Positions 7,843-16,442 of a stretch of DNA of 64,000 nt are shown in pieces. The translations under genes were made by a program, and so were the position numbers. The DNA comes from JBFXAF01 sp050178915. GTDB lineage: Bacteria > Pseudomonadota > Alphaproteobacteria > Rhizobiales > Rhizobiaceae. The DNA is taken from assembly GCA_050178915.1 (NCBI GenBank), contig JBFXFO010000001.1, forward strand, positions 1 to 64,000. Reading direction: 5' to 3'. Numbering within the stretch: the first letter of the stretch is position 1; the number at the start of each line of letters is the position of its first letter. The notes below the pieces were generated by a model, which did no database searches, was not told where the DNA came from, and saw nothing but the letters and a program-made list of their open reading frames with translations.

Positions 7843-8649
7843 TCAGCCGGCCTCGCTTCTGCGCATTTCGTGCAGCGCGATCGCCGCGGCGGTCGCGACG
7901 TTCAGGCTGTCAAAACCCTGCGCCATCGGGATGCGAACGGTGGTCAGCCGCTGCATCAGTGCGACCGGCAGACCTTCCCCTTCCGAGCCGAGCAGCAGCG
8001 CCATCCGTCGCGAGCGGGGTGCGTCTGCGAGCGTGGTCGAGCCGGAAGGCGTCAGCGCCAGGGTCGTGAACCCGGCAGCGTTGAGTGCGTCGATCATGGC
8101 GTCGCCTGTCGGCGCGAGGGCGAACGGCACTTTCAGCGCCGAACCGGTCGAGACGCGGATCGCCTTGCGGTAGAGCGGGTCGCAACTCGTCGCGTCGAGA
8201 ATGACCGCGTCAGCGCCGAACGCCGCCGCGTTGCGGAAGATCGCGCCGACATTGTCATGGTTGGCAATGCCGCACAGTGCGACGACGAGCGCGCGTTCGG
8301 GCAGGGCTCCGAGCAGGGCGGCGATGTCGGTGCTGTGCTCGCGCACGCCGATCGCAAGGATCCCGCGATGCATCGGAAAGCCGGCGACGGCGTCGATGAC
8401 GGCGCGCGTCACCACGTAGACGGGCAGGTCAGGACGGGCGCGTGCGAGGATGTCCTGCATACCCGCCAGCCGGCCCTCGAGCACCAGCGCCGACTCGATG
8501 CCGAAGCGTCCGCCGGTGACCAGCGCTTCGACCACCACCTTGCCCTCGGCGATGAAGCGTCCCTGCCGGCCGACGAGGTCGCGCTCGCGGATGTCGCGAT
8601 AGGCCGACAGCCTCGGGTCGGCGGGATCGTCGATGGGGAATTCAATCAT
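7843..8649 (-). CDS. TrmH/SpoU family RNA 2'-O-methyltransferase
   Basis: A 268-aa SPOUT methyltransferase. An N-terminal substrate-binding domain (about residues 20-100) is followed by the knotted SAM domain, with motif 1 NVGAIFRNA, motif 2 LLGSEGEGL and motif 3 SLNVATAAAIAL. The substrate is a ribose of rRNA or tRNA, and the family cannot be narrowed to one nucleotide from sequence alone. The start at 8649 (MIEFPIDDP) is chosen because the upstream in-frame extension is unlike the family. The NolR-like regulator starts upstream at 9011 on the same strand and ends at 8700. Confidence 0.9.
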   Translation of the reverse strand: MIEFPIDDPADPRLSAYRDIRERDLVGRQGRFIAEGKVVVEALVTGGRFGIESALVLEGRLAGMQDILARARPDLPVYVVTRAVIDAVAGFPMHRGILAIGVREHSTDIAALLGALPERALVVALCGIANHDNVGAIFRNAAAFGADAVILDATSCDPLYRKAIRVSTGSALKVPFALAPTGDAMIDALNAAGFTTLALTPSGSTTLADAPRSRRMALLLGSEGEGLPVALMQRLTTVRIPMAQGFDSLNVATAAAIALHEMRRSEAG

Positions 8650-8699
8650 GTGTCGCAGCGGTTCATTGCGGCGACAGGAAGACGAGGGAACGCGCGGCG

Positions 8700-9011
8700 T
8701 CAACCGTTCTGTCTGATCACCGGGCCGTAGATGCTCTCAAGTGTCGAGATGAGCAGGCGGACGGATTCGGACTGGCAGGAATAATAGATCGTCTGGCGGT
8801 CGCGCCGCGTGCGCACGAGGCCGGAGGCGCGCAGCTTGGCGAGGTGCTGCGAGAGAGCGGATTGGCTGAGATCGACACGTTCGGCAATGGCACCGACCGA
8901 CATCTCCCGCTCCAGCAATTCGGAGAGGATGGCGAGGCGCTTGGCATTGGCAAGCAGCGTCAGAAACGCCGCCGCTTCTTCTGCACTTTCCGTATGCTGT
9001 TCCACATCCAT
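8700..9011 (-). CDS. ArsR-family winged-helix regulator, NolR-like
   Basis: A 103-aa winged-helix protein with LANAKRLAILSEL and the recognition helix LSQSALSQHLAKLRASGLV, then the wing RRDRQTIYYS. It has no ELCVCD-type metal site, so it is not a classical metal sensor. The pattern QSALSQHLAKLR...RR..QTIYY matches rhizobial NolR, a global repressor of nodulation and core genes, and related HlyU-type regulators. Orthology to NolR is an inference. It is 50 bp upstream of the methyltransferase on the same strand. Confidence 0.88.
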   Translation of the reverse strand: MDVEQHTESAEEAAAFLTLLANAKRLAILSELLEREMSVGAIAERVDLSQSALSQHLAKLRASGLVRTRRDRQTIYYSCQSESVRLLISTLESIYGPVIRQNG

Positions 9012-9129
9012 GAAGGCCCCACCATGAGCTGTTTCTCAAGTAGGGAACGCTTGAAGGGGCGTGGCGTTCCAATTCGCGATTGTGAACGAAAAGGCCCCAA
9101 CTGCAACGCTGAACTGCGACGCGTGCAGT

Positions 9130-9909
9130 CTACGTTGCGGCGCGGGTACGGCCTTCCTTGACCATCTCGACCAGCATCACACGCAGTTCACCGGCGTCCT
9201 GCAATGCGCGGGGAAAGAAGACGCGGCGCTGATCGTCGCCAGCCGCCAGGTCCATGCCCTCCGCATCCATGCCCGTCATGATCCAGCCGCCGGATGGCGC
9301 GTTGGCGAAGACGGTGGCGTAGATTTCGATGGCGTCGAGGTGGTCGTCGTTCATGTGATCGACGGAACGCTGCTCGGCGGCAGCAAGACCTTCGTTCGCC
9401 GGACTGGCCGTCATGACGTCACCGCGGGTCAGCGCATAGGCCTTGCCGAAGCCGCCGTTCAGGCTGGCAGACTGCGGCTCGAGCCGGAAATAGCTGAAGT
9501 CGCCGAGATCGGCGTAGAGCTTCGCCTTCGGGTTGCGATTGAGGTAGCGGCGCGCCGCGCGCTGCTGTTCCTCACTGCCGCGCTCCAGCTTGCGCGCGTT
9601 GCAGGCAAGCGTGATGCGCGCATGCGCCATGGGATCGCCCTTGCCGGTTTCCCCGAGCAGCAGCGAGCAGCGCGGATCGGCCAGGATCGCGCCGGTGTGC
9701 GCGGCGAGGCCCGAAACAAGAATGATCGGCGCGCCGTCGAGGTCGGTCGCCACGCCGACGCGGCTCGCCAGCGGCGCGCCGGTGGCGGGGTCGAGGCAGG
9801 CGAGGGCGCCGTAGCGGGCACTGCGGATCAGCGTTTTCGCCAGCCTGATGCCTTCGGCATCGGTGGCGCGCAACACGTCCTTCTTCACTGCTTCCGTCTG
9901 GGCTTCCAT
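9130..9909 (-). CDS. HugZ/HutZ-like haem-utilisation family protein
   Basis: A 259-aa protein with an N-terminal split-barrel flavin-binding-like domain (pyridoxamine-5'-phosphate oxidase fold, about residues 25-160) and a C-terminal DUF2470-like domain that begins at VDHMNDDHLDAI. This two-domain arrangement is that of HugZ/HutZ haem-degrading proteins and of related proteins of unknown ligand. The motif HMNDDH supplies the His and Asp residues typical of the C-terminal domain. The start at 9909 (MEAQTEAV) is preferred over 9933 for fit to the family. No haem transport genes lie nearby, so the haem role is uncertain. Confidence 0.8.
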   Translation of the reverse strand: MEAQTEAVKKDVLRATDAEGIRLAKTLIRSARYGALACLDPATGAPLASRVGVATDLDGAPIILVSGLAAHTGAILADPRCSLLLGETGKGDPMAHARITLACNARKLERGSEEQQRAARRYLNRNPKAKLYADLGDFSYFRLEPQSASLNGGFGKAYALTRGDVMTASPANEGLAAAEQRSVDHMNDDHLDAIEIYATVFANAPSGGWIMTGMDAEGMDLAAGDDQRRVFFPRALQDAGELRVMLVEMVKEGRTRAAT

Positions 9910-9941
9910 GGTGGACAAAATCCTGACAATCATTGTCCGAT

Positions 9942-11093
9942 TTAATGGCTGACGATGCCCTCCTTGGCAAGGGCGGCGGTCTCGTCGGCGCTCACTCCAA
10001 AGCGCGCGAGGATGTCGGCGGCTGTTTCGTCAAGCGGTGCGGACCGCTCGCCCTGCGTGCGGGAGAACCGCGGCGCCGGTTCTGCGCGCAGCAGCCCTCC
10101 TTGCGTCGAATGTGACTTGCGCCCGCGATTGTGCGGGTGCTCGGGCGCCTCCCGCATCGACAGCACAGGCGACACGCAGGCGTCGGTACTCTCGAACAGG
10201 GCCTGCCATTCGTCGCGCGTCTTTTCCTTCACGCGCGCCGCGATGGCTGCGCGCATCTGCGGCCAGCGGCTGCGGTCGTACTGCGCAGCGATGAAGCTGG
10301 CGTCGAGCGGCAGCAGCCGCGCAAACTCGGCGAAGAATTGCGGCTCGAGACAGCCGACAGCGATATGGCGGCCGTCGGCGGTCTCGTAGGTGTCGTAGAA
10401 GGGCGCACCGGAATCGAGCAGGTTGACGCCGCGCCGGTCGGACCAGAGTCCGCCGGAGAGCAGTGCGAAGGTCAGCGACGCAAGCAGTCCGACGCCATCC
10501 ACCATGGCGGCATCGACCACCTGGCCCTTGCCGGATCGGCCCGCCTCGAAGAGGGTGGCGAGCACCCCGGCGACGAGGAACATGGTGCCGCCGCCATAGT
10601 CGGCGACGAGGTTGAGGGGCGGGACCGGCCGGCCCTCGGCGTTGCCCATGGCATGCAGCAGGCCGGACATTGCCAGGTAGTTGATATCATGGCCGGCGCG
10701 CAGGGCGAGCGGGCCGTCCTGGCCGAAACCGGTCATGCGACCGTAGATGATACGCGGGTTGGCGGCGAGCACCGCCTCGGGACCGAGGCCGAGGCGCTCC
10801 ATGACGCCGGGGCGGAAACCTTCCATCAGCACGTCCGCACTGGCGCAGAGCCGCAGCAGCAGGGCGACGCCCTCCGGCCGCTTCAGATCGAGTTGAAGCA
10901 CGGCCCGGCCGTGGCGGTCGACATCGTGCTCGGGCTTCAGCGGAATGAAGCCCGGAGGCGCCCCGCGCCGCTCGACGCGGATAACCGACGCCCCCATCTC
11001 GGCGAAAATCAGCCCTGCCAGCGGGACAGGGCCGATGCCGGCCATCTCGATGATGGTGAGACCCGCGAGCGGGCCGCTCCTGCGCTCCGTCAT
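9942..11093 (-). CDS. CaiB/BaiF family CoA-transferase, alpha-methylacyl-CoA racemase-like
   Basis: A 383-aa class III CoA-transferase-fold protein. It has the N-terminal Rossmann-like start (PLAGLTIIEMAGIGPVPLAG), the KRPEG.. segment, and GHDINYLAMSG with His-Asp as in alpha-methylacyl-CoA racemase, where His and Asp act as bases in C2 epimerisation. The GPVPLAGLIFAEMGA opening is typical of AMACR rather than formyl-CoA transferase. It lies 15 bp downstream of a 3-hydroxyacyl-CoA dehydrogenase gene, suggesting an operon for branched-chain acyl-CoA oxidation. Confidence 0.9.
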   Translation of the reverse strand: MTERRSGPLAGLTIIEMAGIGPVPLAGLIFAEMGASVIRVERRGAPPGFIPLKPEHDVDRHGRAVLQLDLKRPEGVALLLRLCASADVLMEGFRPGVMERLGLGPEAVLAANPRIIYGRMTGFGQDGPLALRAGHDINYLAMSGLLHAMGNAEGRPVPPLNLVADYGGGTMFLVAGVLATLFEAGRSGKGQVVDAAMVDGVGLLASLTFALLSGGLWSDRRGVNLLDSGAPFYDTYETADGRHIAVGCLEPQFFAEFARLLPLDASFIAAQYDRSRWPQMRAAIAARVKEKTRDEWQALFESTDACVSPVLSMREAPEHPHNRGRKSHSTQGGLLRAEPAPRFSRTQGERSAPLDETAADILARFGVSADETAALAKEGIVSH

Positions 11094-11108
11094 TCGAGGC
11101 TCAGGCGC

Positions 11109-11870
11109 TCACTTCGGCGCCATGCGGATGGCGCCGTCGAGGCGGATGACCTCGCCATTGAGCATCTGGTTCTCCACGATATGCGCGGCGAGCGCGCCGT
11201 ACTCCGCCGGATCGCCGAGGCGGGACGGGAAGGGCACCTGCTGGCCGAGCGACTTCTGCGCGTCCTCGGGGAGGCCGGCGAGCATCGGGGTGCGGAAGAT
11301 GCCGGGGGCGATGGTCATGACGCGGATGCCGGCGCGCGAGAGGTCGCGCGCGACGGGCAGGGTCATCCCGACCACGCCGCCCTTCGAGGATGCATACGCG
11401 GCCTGGCCGATCTGGCCGTCATAGGCTGCGACCGAGGCGGTGTTGACGATGACGCCACGCTCGCTGCCTTCCAGCGGCTCCAGCTTCTCGCACTGGGCGG
11501 CGAAGAGGCGGATCATGTTGAAGGTGCCAATCAGGTTGACCTCGATGATCTTGCGGTAGGCATCGAGCGGGTGGGGGCCGTCCTTGCCGGTGGTCTTTGC
11601 CGCGATGGCGATGCCGGCGCAGTTGACGAGGATGCGAGGCGCGCCAAGCTTTTCGATGACGGTCGCGAAACCATGCTCGCCGCTCTCGGCGTTGGAGACG
11701 TCGCACTTCACCGCGATGCCGCCAAGATCGGCCGCGACCTTCTCGGCGCGCTCCATGCCGACATCGAAGATCGCGATCTTCGCCCCCTTTGCCGCAAGCG
11801 CGCGTGCCGTCGCCTCGCCGAGGCCCGAGCCGCCGCCCGTGACAACCGCAATCTGACCCGATGGATTCAT
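11109..11870 (-). CDS. SDR-family 3-hydroxyacyl-CoA dehydrogenase (HSD10-like)
   Basis: A 253-aa short-chain dehydrogenase. It has the cofactor loop TGGGSGLG (residues 11-18), the NCAGIA motif, catalytic Ser in NTASVAAYDGQ, and YASSK. The Asp in IFDVGMERAE after beta-2 indicates NAD preference. The insert AAKTTGKDGPHPLDAY and the ERGVIVNTAS segment match the type II 3-hydroxyacyl-CoA dehydrogenase (HSD17B10) group, which oxidises short and branched 3-hydroxyacyl-CoAs. It is first in the pair with the AMACR-like gene. Confidence 0.92.
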   Translation of the reverse strand: MNPSGQIAVVTGGGSGLGEATARALAAKGAKIAIFDVGMERAEKVAADLGGIAVKCDVSNAESGEHGFATVIEKLGAPRILVNCAGIAIAAKTTGKDGPHPLDAYRKIIEVNLIGTFNMIRLFAAQCEKLEPLEGSERGVIVNTASVAAYDGQIGQAAYASSKGGVVGMTLPVARDLSRAGIRVMTIAPGIFRTPMLAGLPEDAQKSLGQQVPFPSRLGDPAEYGALAAHIVENQMLNGEVIRLDGAIRMAPK

Positions 11871-11992
11871 GACGCTCTCCTCAAATTCAGGGTGAAGTAT
11901 CGCAGCCGCATGCAGCGAGGCAAGCGGGGAGGGGGAAGGGATGGCAATCGTTCACACCGGCGCGGATGGCGCCCCCACCTGGTCCTGCTGCG

Positions 11993-12340
11993 CTACCTCA
12001 CCAGCCGGATGGTCGCGGTGTCCGATTGCACGCAGATGAAGCAGCAGTCGGTGCAGCGGTAAGCCTTGTCGGGGCCGACGCCGAAGAAGACGCGGTCATT
12101 GCCGACCATCCAGGCGCCATAACAGATGCGCTCGCCGGCATTGCATTTGACCGGCACGCTTTTGCGATAGCCCTTTTCGATCATGTAGACCTTGTCGTTG
12201 CCCGGCCAGACCCGGCCGGGGCGCTCGCCGTACAGTTCGACGGCGACATCGTAACCCTGCTGGTTGTCGATGTAGAACGACATCTCCGCCGCCGCGGCGG
12301 GAGCGGTCATCAGAAAGAGGGCGAGCAGGAGCCGAATCAT
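11993..12340 (-). CDS. Secreted DUF1036-type protein
   Basis: A 115-aa exported protein with a signal peptide (MIRLLLALFLMTAPAAAA, cleavage near residue 18). A small beta-rich domain follows with six cysteines, including C-x2-CC-x2-C near the C-terminus (YRCTDCCFICVQ). This matches DUF1036-type periplasmic proteins of unknown function. The start at 12340 gives a clean signal peptide. It lies 50 bp downstream of clpS. Confidence 0.75.
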   Translation of the reverse strand: MIRLLLALFLMTAPAAAAEMSFYIDNQQGYDVAVELYGERPGRVWPGNDKVYMIEKGYRKSVPVKCNAGERICYGAWMVGNDRVFFGVGPDKAYRCTDCCFICVQSDTATIRLVR

Positions 12341-12390
12341 GCAGGCATTCTGCCACGCGCCAGGCGGCAGGAGCAGGGCAACGTGCCGGG

Positions 12391-12696
12391 CTACTCTTCG
12401 GGCTCGGTGGTGAACATCAAGGGATAACCCTTCGCCTTGGCGGCGTCGGTGGCGCGGGTCGCCTTGGTCTCGGCCACGTCGCGCGTGAACACGGCGACGA
12501 CGCAGGCGCCCTTCTGATGCGCGGTGATCATGACGCGCATCGCCTGCTCCTCGCTCATGCCGAACTCGGCCTTCAGCACCGTCACGACGAACTCGCGCGG
12601 CGTGTAGTCGTCGTTGAGCAGGATGACCTTGTAGAGCTTCGGCCGCTCGACCTTCGGGCGGACTTTCGCACGGGGAGTGAGAACTGTGTCTGGCAT
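12391..12696 (-). CDS. clpS: ATP-dependent Clp protease adaptor ClpS (ClpS2 type)
   Basis: A 101-aa N-degron adaptor. The core ERPKLYKVILLNDDYTPREF contains the conserved NDD that contacts the substrate alpha-amino group, and AHQKGACVVAVFTRDVAETK is the ClpA-binding face. The LNDDYTPREFVV form, the residues KAEFGMSEEQAMRVM and the C-terminal PLMFTTEPEE fit the second alphaproteobacterial paralogue (ClpS2, studied in Agrobacterium) and not canonical ClpS1. There is no clpA neighbour, which also fits ClpS2. ClpS2 has narrower N-degron specificity in Agrobacterium. Confidence 0.92.
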   Translation of the reverse strand: MPDTVLTPRAKVRPKVERPKLYKVILLNDDYTPREFVVTVLKAEFGMSEEQAMRVMITAHQKGACVVAVFTRDVAETKATRATDAAKAKGYPLMFTTEPEE

Positions 12697-12788
12697 GGGA
12701 GCGACCGGGGGAGCGACCGGGATTTTCGCACGGCCGGGCCAAACGGTCCACCTGCCCGGAAAGACGGGCAGGTGGGAGCGACAAAACG

Positions 12789-13163
12789 CTACATGCTGTG
12801 CAGGTGCAGGATGTTTCCGTCAGGATCCTTGAACCAGACCATCTTCATGTCGCCGCCGCCATGGATGTCGCCGTCGCGCTGCATGCCTTCATAGTGCTCG
12901 AAAATGACGCCCCCGGCCTTGAGCGACTGCGTGATGGTCTCGATCTCGTCGCCGACGTCCCACACCACGGCGTTGGCCTTGTTGGTGCCGGCAAAGTCGG
13001 ATCGGTAGACGACGAGCTCCGTCGCGCCGGTGGCAAAAGTCATGACGCCGTGTTCGGCATCGTCATTGACCAGTGCGAGGCCAAGCGTGTCGCGATAGAA
13101 TTTCCTGGCGCGCTCGATGTCGCTGACGGCGACGATCGCCGACGATGTCTTGTCCTTCAACAT
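12789..13163 (-). CDS. VOC-family (glyoxalase/bleomycin-resistance fold) protein
   Basis: A 124-aa single vicinal-oxygen-chelate unit made of two beta-alpha-beta-beta-beta modules: SAIVAVSDIERARKFY..LGLALV and KMVWFKDPDGNILHLH. The acidic metal-ligand position near the end is not obvious. Members include glyoxalases, dioxygenases and antibiotic-binding proteins. The specific activity is unknown. The gene stands alone, on the same strand as clpS, 92 bp upstream of it. Confidence 0.85.
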   Translation of the reverse strand: MLKDKTSSAIVAVSDIERARKFYRDTLGLALVNDDAEHGVMTFATGATELVVYRSDFAGTNKANAVVWDVGDEIETITQSLKAGGVIFEHYEGMQRDGDIHGGGDMKMVWFKDPDGNILHLHSM

Positions 13164-13316
13164 GAGGTCGTCCTCCGTGCCTTCAGGGCGAAAGAGAAAC
13201 GCGCGGAGCGAAGGCGGGTTGCCGCCAAAAAGAGGCGCCGTCGACGAACCCGCCGGCTTTCCGGCGCCTTGCCGAGGCCTTGCCGGAAAGGCGAGACAGG
13301 CGCTCGCCTCGCGCCT

Positions 13317-14525
13317 CTAGCGCCGCAACACGGCCGACAGCACGTCGCGCACGCCGATCGCTCCGACGAAGCGAGAGGCTTCGTCGAACAGCGCGACGGG
13401 GGCGGTCTGCGAGCGGTGCATGGCGAGCATGACAACTTTCAGCGACGTGCCGGGCGTGGCCCAGAACACCTTGCCCGACTCCTCCGCATGCGCCTCCACG
13501 TCGGAACAGGAGACCCAGTTGACCGGCTGGCCGTCGCGCTCGGCGGCGGCGACGAGGCCGTTGGCGTCAAGCTTGAAGCGGGTGGTCCTGCGGCGGTCGA
13601 GCCAGATCCAGCCGTCCTCGGTGTGCTCAAGCTCATGCAGGGAGCGCATGACGTTCCAGGCGGTGAGCACCGAGAGCGGGTTCACGTTGGCGATGAAGTC
13701 GCGCACATAGGCGTTGGCGGGCCGGAGCACGATGTCCTCCGGCGCGCCGGTCTGCACGATGCGCCCACCTTCCATGATGGTGATGTGGGTGCCGAGCTTC
13801 AGCGCTTCCTCGAGGTCGTGGCTGACGAAGACGATGGTCTTCTTCAGCGTCTTCTGCAGTTGCAGCAGTTCGTCCTGCAGCTTGGTGCGGATCAGCGGGT
13901 CGAGCGCCGAGAACGGCTCGTCCATGAGCAGGATCGGCGCCTCGGTGGCAAAGGCGCGGGCAAGGCCGACGCGCTGCTGCATGCCGCCGGACAGCTCGTG
14001 CGCGTATTTCTTCGCCCACTGGTCGAGGCCGACGAGCTGCAGTTGGCGGCCGACGCGTTCGCGCCGTTCGGCATCGGGGACGCCGGCCAGTTCGAGGCCG
14101 AAGCCGACATTCTCTTCCACCGTGCGCCAGGGCAGCAGCGCGAACTGCTGGAACACCATGGCGACCTGCTTCTGGCGGACGCGGCGCAGGGTCGGCTCGT
14201 CGCAGGAGGCGACATCGACCATGCGGTCGCCGTCGCGCACCATGACCTGACCGCGGCTGACGACGTTCAGCCGGTTGACGGCGCGCAGCAGCGTCGACTT
14301 GCCGGAGCCGGAGAGGCCCATGAGAACGGAAATCTCGCCCTCGTTGACGGTGAGGCTGGCGCCGGCGCAGCCGAGCACGTTGCCGGTCTTCTCAAGGATG
14401 GCGGCGCGGCTGGCGCCGGCATCGACCATGCGCAGCGCGTCGCTGGTGTCGGGCCCGAACACGATGTCGACATTCTTGAAGTCGACGGCAGTGCGCACCG
14501 AAGGGCTAGGGACAACGGCGTTCAT
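13317..14525 (-). CDS. choV: Choline ABC transporter ATP-binding protein ChoV
   Basis: A 402-aa ATPase of the ProV/OpuA class. Walker A GLSGSGKST is at residues 70-78, the signature LSGGMQQRV at about 178-186, Walker B ILLMDEP at 198-204, and the switch His in FVSHDLEEA. The C-terminal 100 residues include a CBS-like region ending VGAIGVRDVLSAVLRR. It overlaps the end of choW by 4 bp (ATGA), so translation is coupled. Family and order choX-choW-choV match the rhizobial high-affinity choline importer used to make the osmoprotectant glycine betaine. Confidence 0.95.
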   Translation of the reverse strand: MNAVVPSPSVRTAVDFKNVDIVFGPDTSDALRMVDAGASRAAILEKTGNVLGCAGASLTVNEGEISVLMGLSGSGKSTLLRAVNRLNVVSRGQVMVRDGDRMVDVASCDEPTLRRVRQKQVAMVFQQFALLPWRTVEENVGFGLELAGVPDAERRERVGRQLQLVGLDQWAKKYAHELSGGMQQRVGLARAFATEAPILLMDEPFSALDPLIRTKLQDELLQLQKTLKKTIVFVSHDLEEALKLGTHITIMEGGRIVQTGAPEDIVLRPANAYVRDFIANVNPLSVLTAWNVMRSLHELEHTEDGWIWLDRRRTTRFKLDANGLVAAAERDGQPVNWVSCSDVEAHAEESGKVFWATPGTSLKVVMLAMHRSQTAPVALFDEASRFVGAIGVRDVLSAVLRR

Positions 14526-15376
14526 CGGGTGGCTCCGGTGCGCACGCGGCTCATGCGGTCAAGCACGATGGCGAGCACGACAATGGCGAGGCCCGCCTCG
14601 ATGCCGAGCGGGATGTTGACGGTGTTCAGCGCGCGCACAACCAGCTTGCCGAGGCCGTTGGCGCCGATAAGGCCGGCGATGACCACCATGGACAGGCACA
14701 GCATGATGCACTGGGTGAGGCCGGCCATGATGGTCGGCAGCGCCGCCGGCAGCTCGACCTTCCAGAGCAGCTGGCTGCGCGTGGCGCCGAAGGCGGCGCC
14801 AGCCTCGAGCATCGGCTTCGGCACCGAGACGATGCCGAGATAGGTGAGGCGGATCGGCGCCGGCGCGGCGAAGATGACGGTGACGATCAGGCCGGGGGCG
14901 ACGCCGAGGCCGAAAAGGATCAGGATAGGAATGAGATAGACGAAGGTGGGCATCGTCTGCATCAGGTCGAGGATCGGCTGCAGGATACGCCAGACGCGCT
15001 CGGAATGCGCCGCCCAGATGCCGATCGGCACGCCGATCGCCATGGAGGCGGCGGCGGAGGCAACGACCAGCACCAGCGTCTCGACCGTCTCCTTCCAGAA
15101 ATTCTGGTTGATGATGAAGAGCAGGCCGATGAGCACGGCGAGGCCGAGCTTCCAGGAGCGCTGCATCCACCATGCGAGCGCGGCGATGAGCACGGCGAGC
15201 AGCACCGGCGGCACCATGTTGAGCAGATCGATGACACCGACCAGCGCCCAGGTGAGGCCGCGCGCGATGGCGTCGAAGAACCAGGCGAAATTGCCGGTCA
15301 GGAAGTCGAAGAAAGCCTTGCCCCACGGGCCGATCGGGATCTTGAACGATCGGATGAATTCGGTGATCGGATCCAC
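14522..15376 (-). CDS. choW: Choline ABC transporter permease ChoW
   Basis: A 284-aa inner-membrane permease with about six transmembrane segments (for example LLNMVPPVLLAVLIAALAW and ILVLVVASAAASMAIGVPIG) and the EAA-type loop EAGAAFGATRSQLLWKVELP that docks the ATPase. It belongs to the ProW family. It follows choX after 118 bp containing a terminator-like hairpin and overlaps choV. Confidence 0.95.
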   Translation of the reverse strand: MDPITEFIRSFKIPIGPWGKAFFDFLTGNFAWFFDAIARGLTWALVGVIDLLNMVPPVLLAVLIAALAWWMQRSWKLGLAVLIGLLFIINQNFWKETVETLVLVVASAAASMAIGVPIGIWAAHSERVWRILQPILDLMQTMPTFVYLIPILILFGLGVAPGLIVTVIFAAPAPIRLTYLGIVSVPKPMLEAGAAFGATRSQLLWKVELPAALPTIMAGLTQCIMLCLSMVVIAGLIGANGLGKLVVRALNTVNIPLGIEAGLAIVVLAIVLDRMSRVRTGATR

Positions 15377-15429
15377 GTGGCCCCTCCAGCGTCTTTGCTT
15401 TGACTGCCGGCACTTGCGGCCGGCTTAGG

Positions 15430-15462
15430 AAAAAGGCGGCCATCCTCTCCGGACGGCCGCCT
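15430..15462 (-). terminator. Intercistronic terminator-like hairpin between choX and choW
   Basis: Read on the minus strand, an 8-bp GC stem (15455-15462 with 15434-15441) with a 13-nt loop is followed by a T run. It lies just after the choX stop, inside the operon. Partial termination or 3'-end protection here would explain the excess of binding protein over membrane components usual for such operons. Confidence 0.7.
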
Positions 15463-15494
15463 GAACGCTCAGCATGCGCGATGCGCAGATCGCA

Positions 15495-16442
15495 TCAGCC
15501 GCCCAGTGCGGTCTTCACGGCTGCTGCGGCGTCGCCGCCGTCAAAGGTCGTGACGCCGTCGAGCCAGGGCGTGACGGTGTCCGGATTGGCCTTCAGCCAG
15601 GCTGCTGCGGCGGCCTTCGGGTCGGCGCCGTCGTTGAGGATGGCGCCCATGATCTCGTTTTCCATCTTCAGCGTGAAGGTGAGGTTGGAAACGAACTTGC
15701 CGACGTTCGGGCATTCGGTGACGTAGCCGGCGCGCACGTTGGTGTGCACGGTGGCGCCGCCGTAGTTCGGGCCGAAGACGTCATCGCCACCCGAAAGGTA
15801 GGCCATCTCGATGTTGGCGTTCATCGGGTGCGGCTCCCAGCCGAGGAAGACCACGTCTTCCTTGTTCGGCACGGCCTTCTGCACTGCCGACAGCATGCCG
15901 GCCTCGGAGCTCTCGACCAGCTCGAAGCCGCCGAGGTCGAACTGATTGGCCGCGATCATGTCGAGGATCAGGCGGTTGCCGTCATTGCCGGCCTCGATGC
16001 CGTAGATCTTGTTGCCGAGCTTGTCCTTGAACTTGGCGATGTCGGCGAAGCTCTGCAGGCCGGCGTCGTAGGTGTATTTCGGCACGGCCAGCGTGTACTT
16101 CGCACCCTCGAGATTGGTCTTGATGTCCTCGACCGACTTGTCCTCGAGATAGGGCTTGATGTCGGCCTCCATGGTCGGCATCCAGTTGCCGAGGAAGACG
16201 TCGATGTTCTTGGCGGAGAGCGAGGTGTAGGTGACTGGCACCGACAGGATCTCGACGGTGGGCGCGTAGCCGAGCGCCTCGAGGACCACGGAAGCGGTCG
16301 CCGTCGTCGCGGTGATGTCGGTCCAGCCGACGTCGGAGAAGCGCACCGCCTTGCAGCTTTCGGGATCGGCGGCCATCGCCACGCCTGCGGAGAGGAAGGC
16401 GGCGAGGCTGACGCCGATGCCCAGCGTTCTGGAACGCACCAT
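15495..16442 (-). CDS. choX: Choline-binding periplasmic protein ChoX
   Basis: A 315-aa substrate-binding protein of the ProX/ChoX class. It has a signal peptide (core LGIGVSLAAFLSAGVAMA, cleaved near residue 25), then VRFSDVGWTDITATTATASVV, whose Trp, together with the Trp in FLGNWMP and WEPHPMN and nearby Tyr residues, should form the aromatic cage for the trimethylammonium group. The start at 16442 is chosen because an upstream in-frame start at 16517 would bury the signal peptide. Confidence 0.95.
   Translation of the reverse strand: MVRSRTLGIGVSLAAFLSAGVAMAADPESCKAVRFSDVGWTDITATTATASVVLEALGYAPTVEILSVPVTYTSLSAKNIDVFLGNWMPTMEADIKPYLEDKSVEDIKTNLEGAKYTLAVPKYTYDAGLQSFADIAKFKDKLGNKIYGIEAGNDGNRLILDMIAANQFDLGGFELVESSEAGMLSAVQKAVPNKEDVVFLGWEPHPMNANIEMAYLSGGDDVFGPNYGGATVHTNVRAGYVTECPNVGKFVSNLTFTLKMENEIMGAILNDGADPKAAAAAWLKANPDTVTPWLDGVTTFDGGDAAAAVKTALGG

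Noticed and set aside
10131..12062. A 643-codon plus-strand frame over the AMACR-like and HSD10-like genes
   Set aside because: Antisense to clear enzymes with intact motifs; His/Arg/Gly-rich composition of a shadow.
12798..14843. A 681-codon plus-strand frame over the VOC protein and choV
   Set aside because: Opposite the Walker motifs of choV; low-complexity composition.
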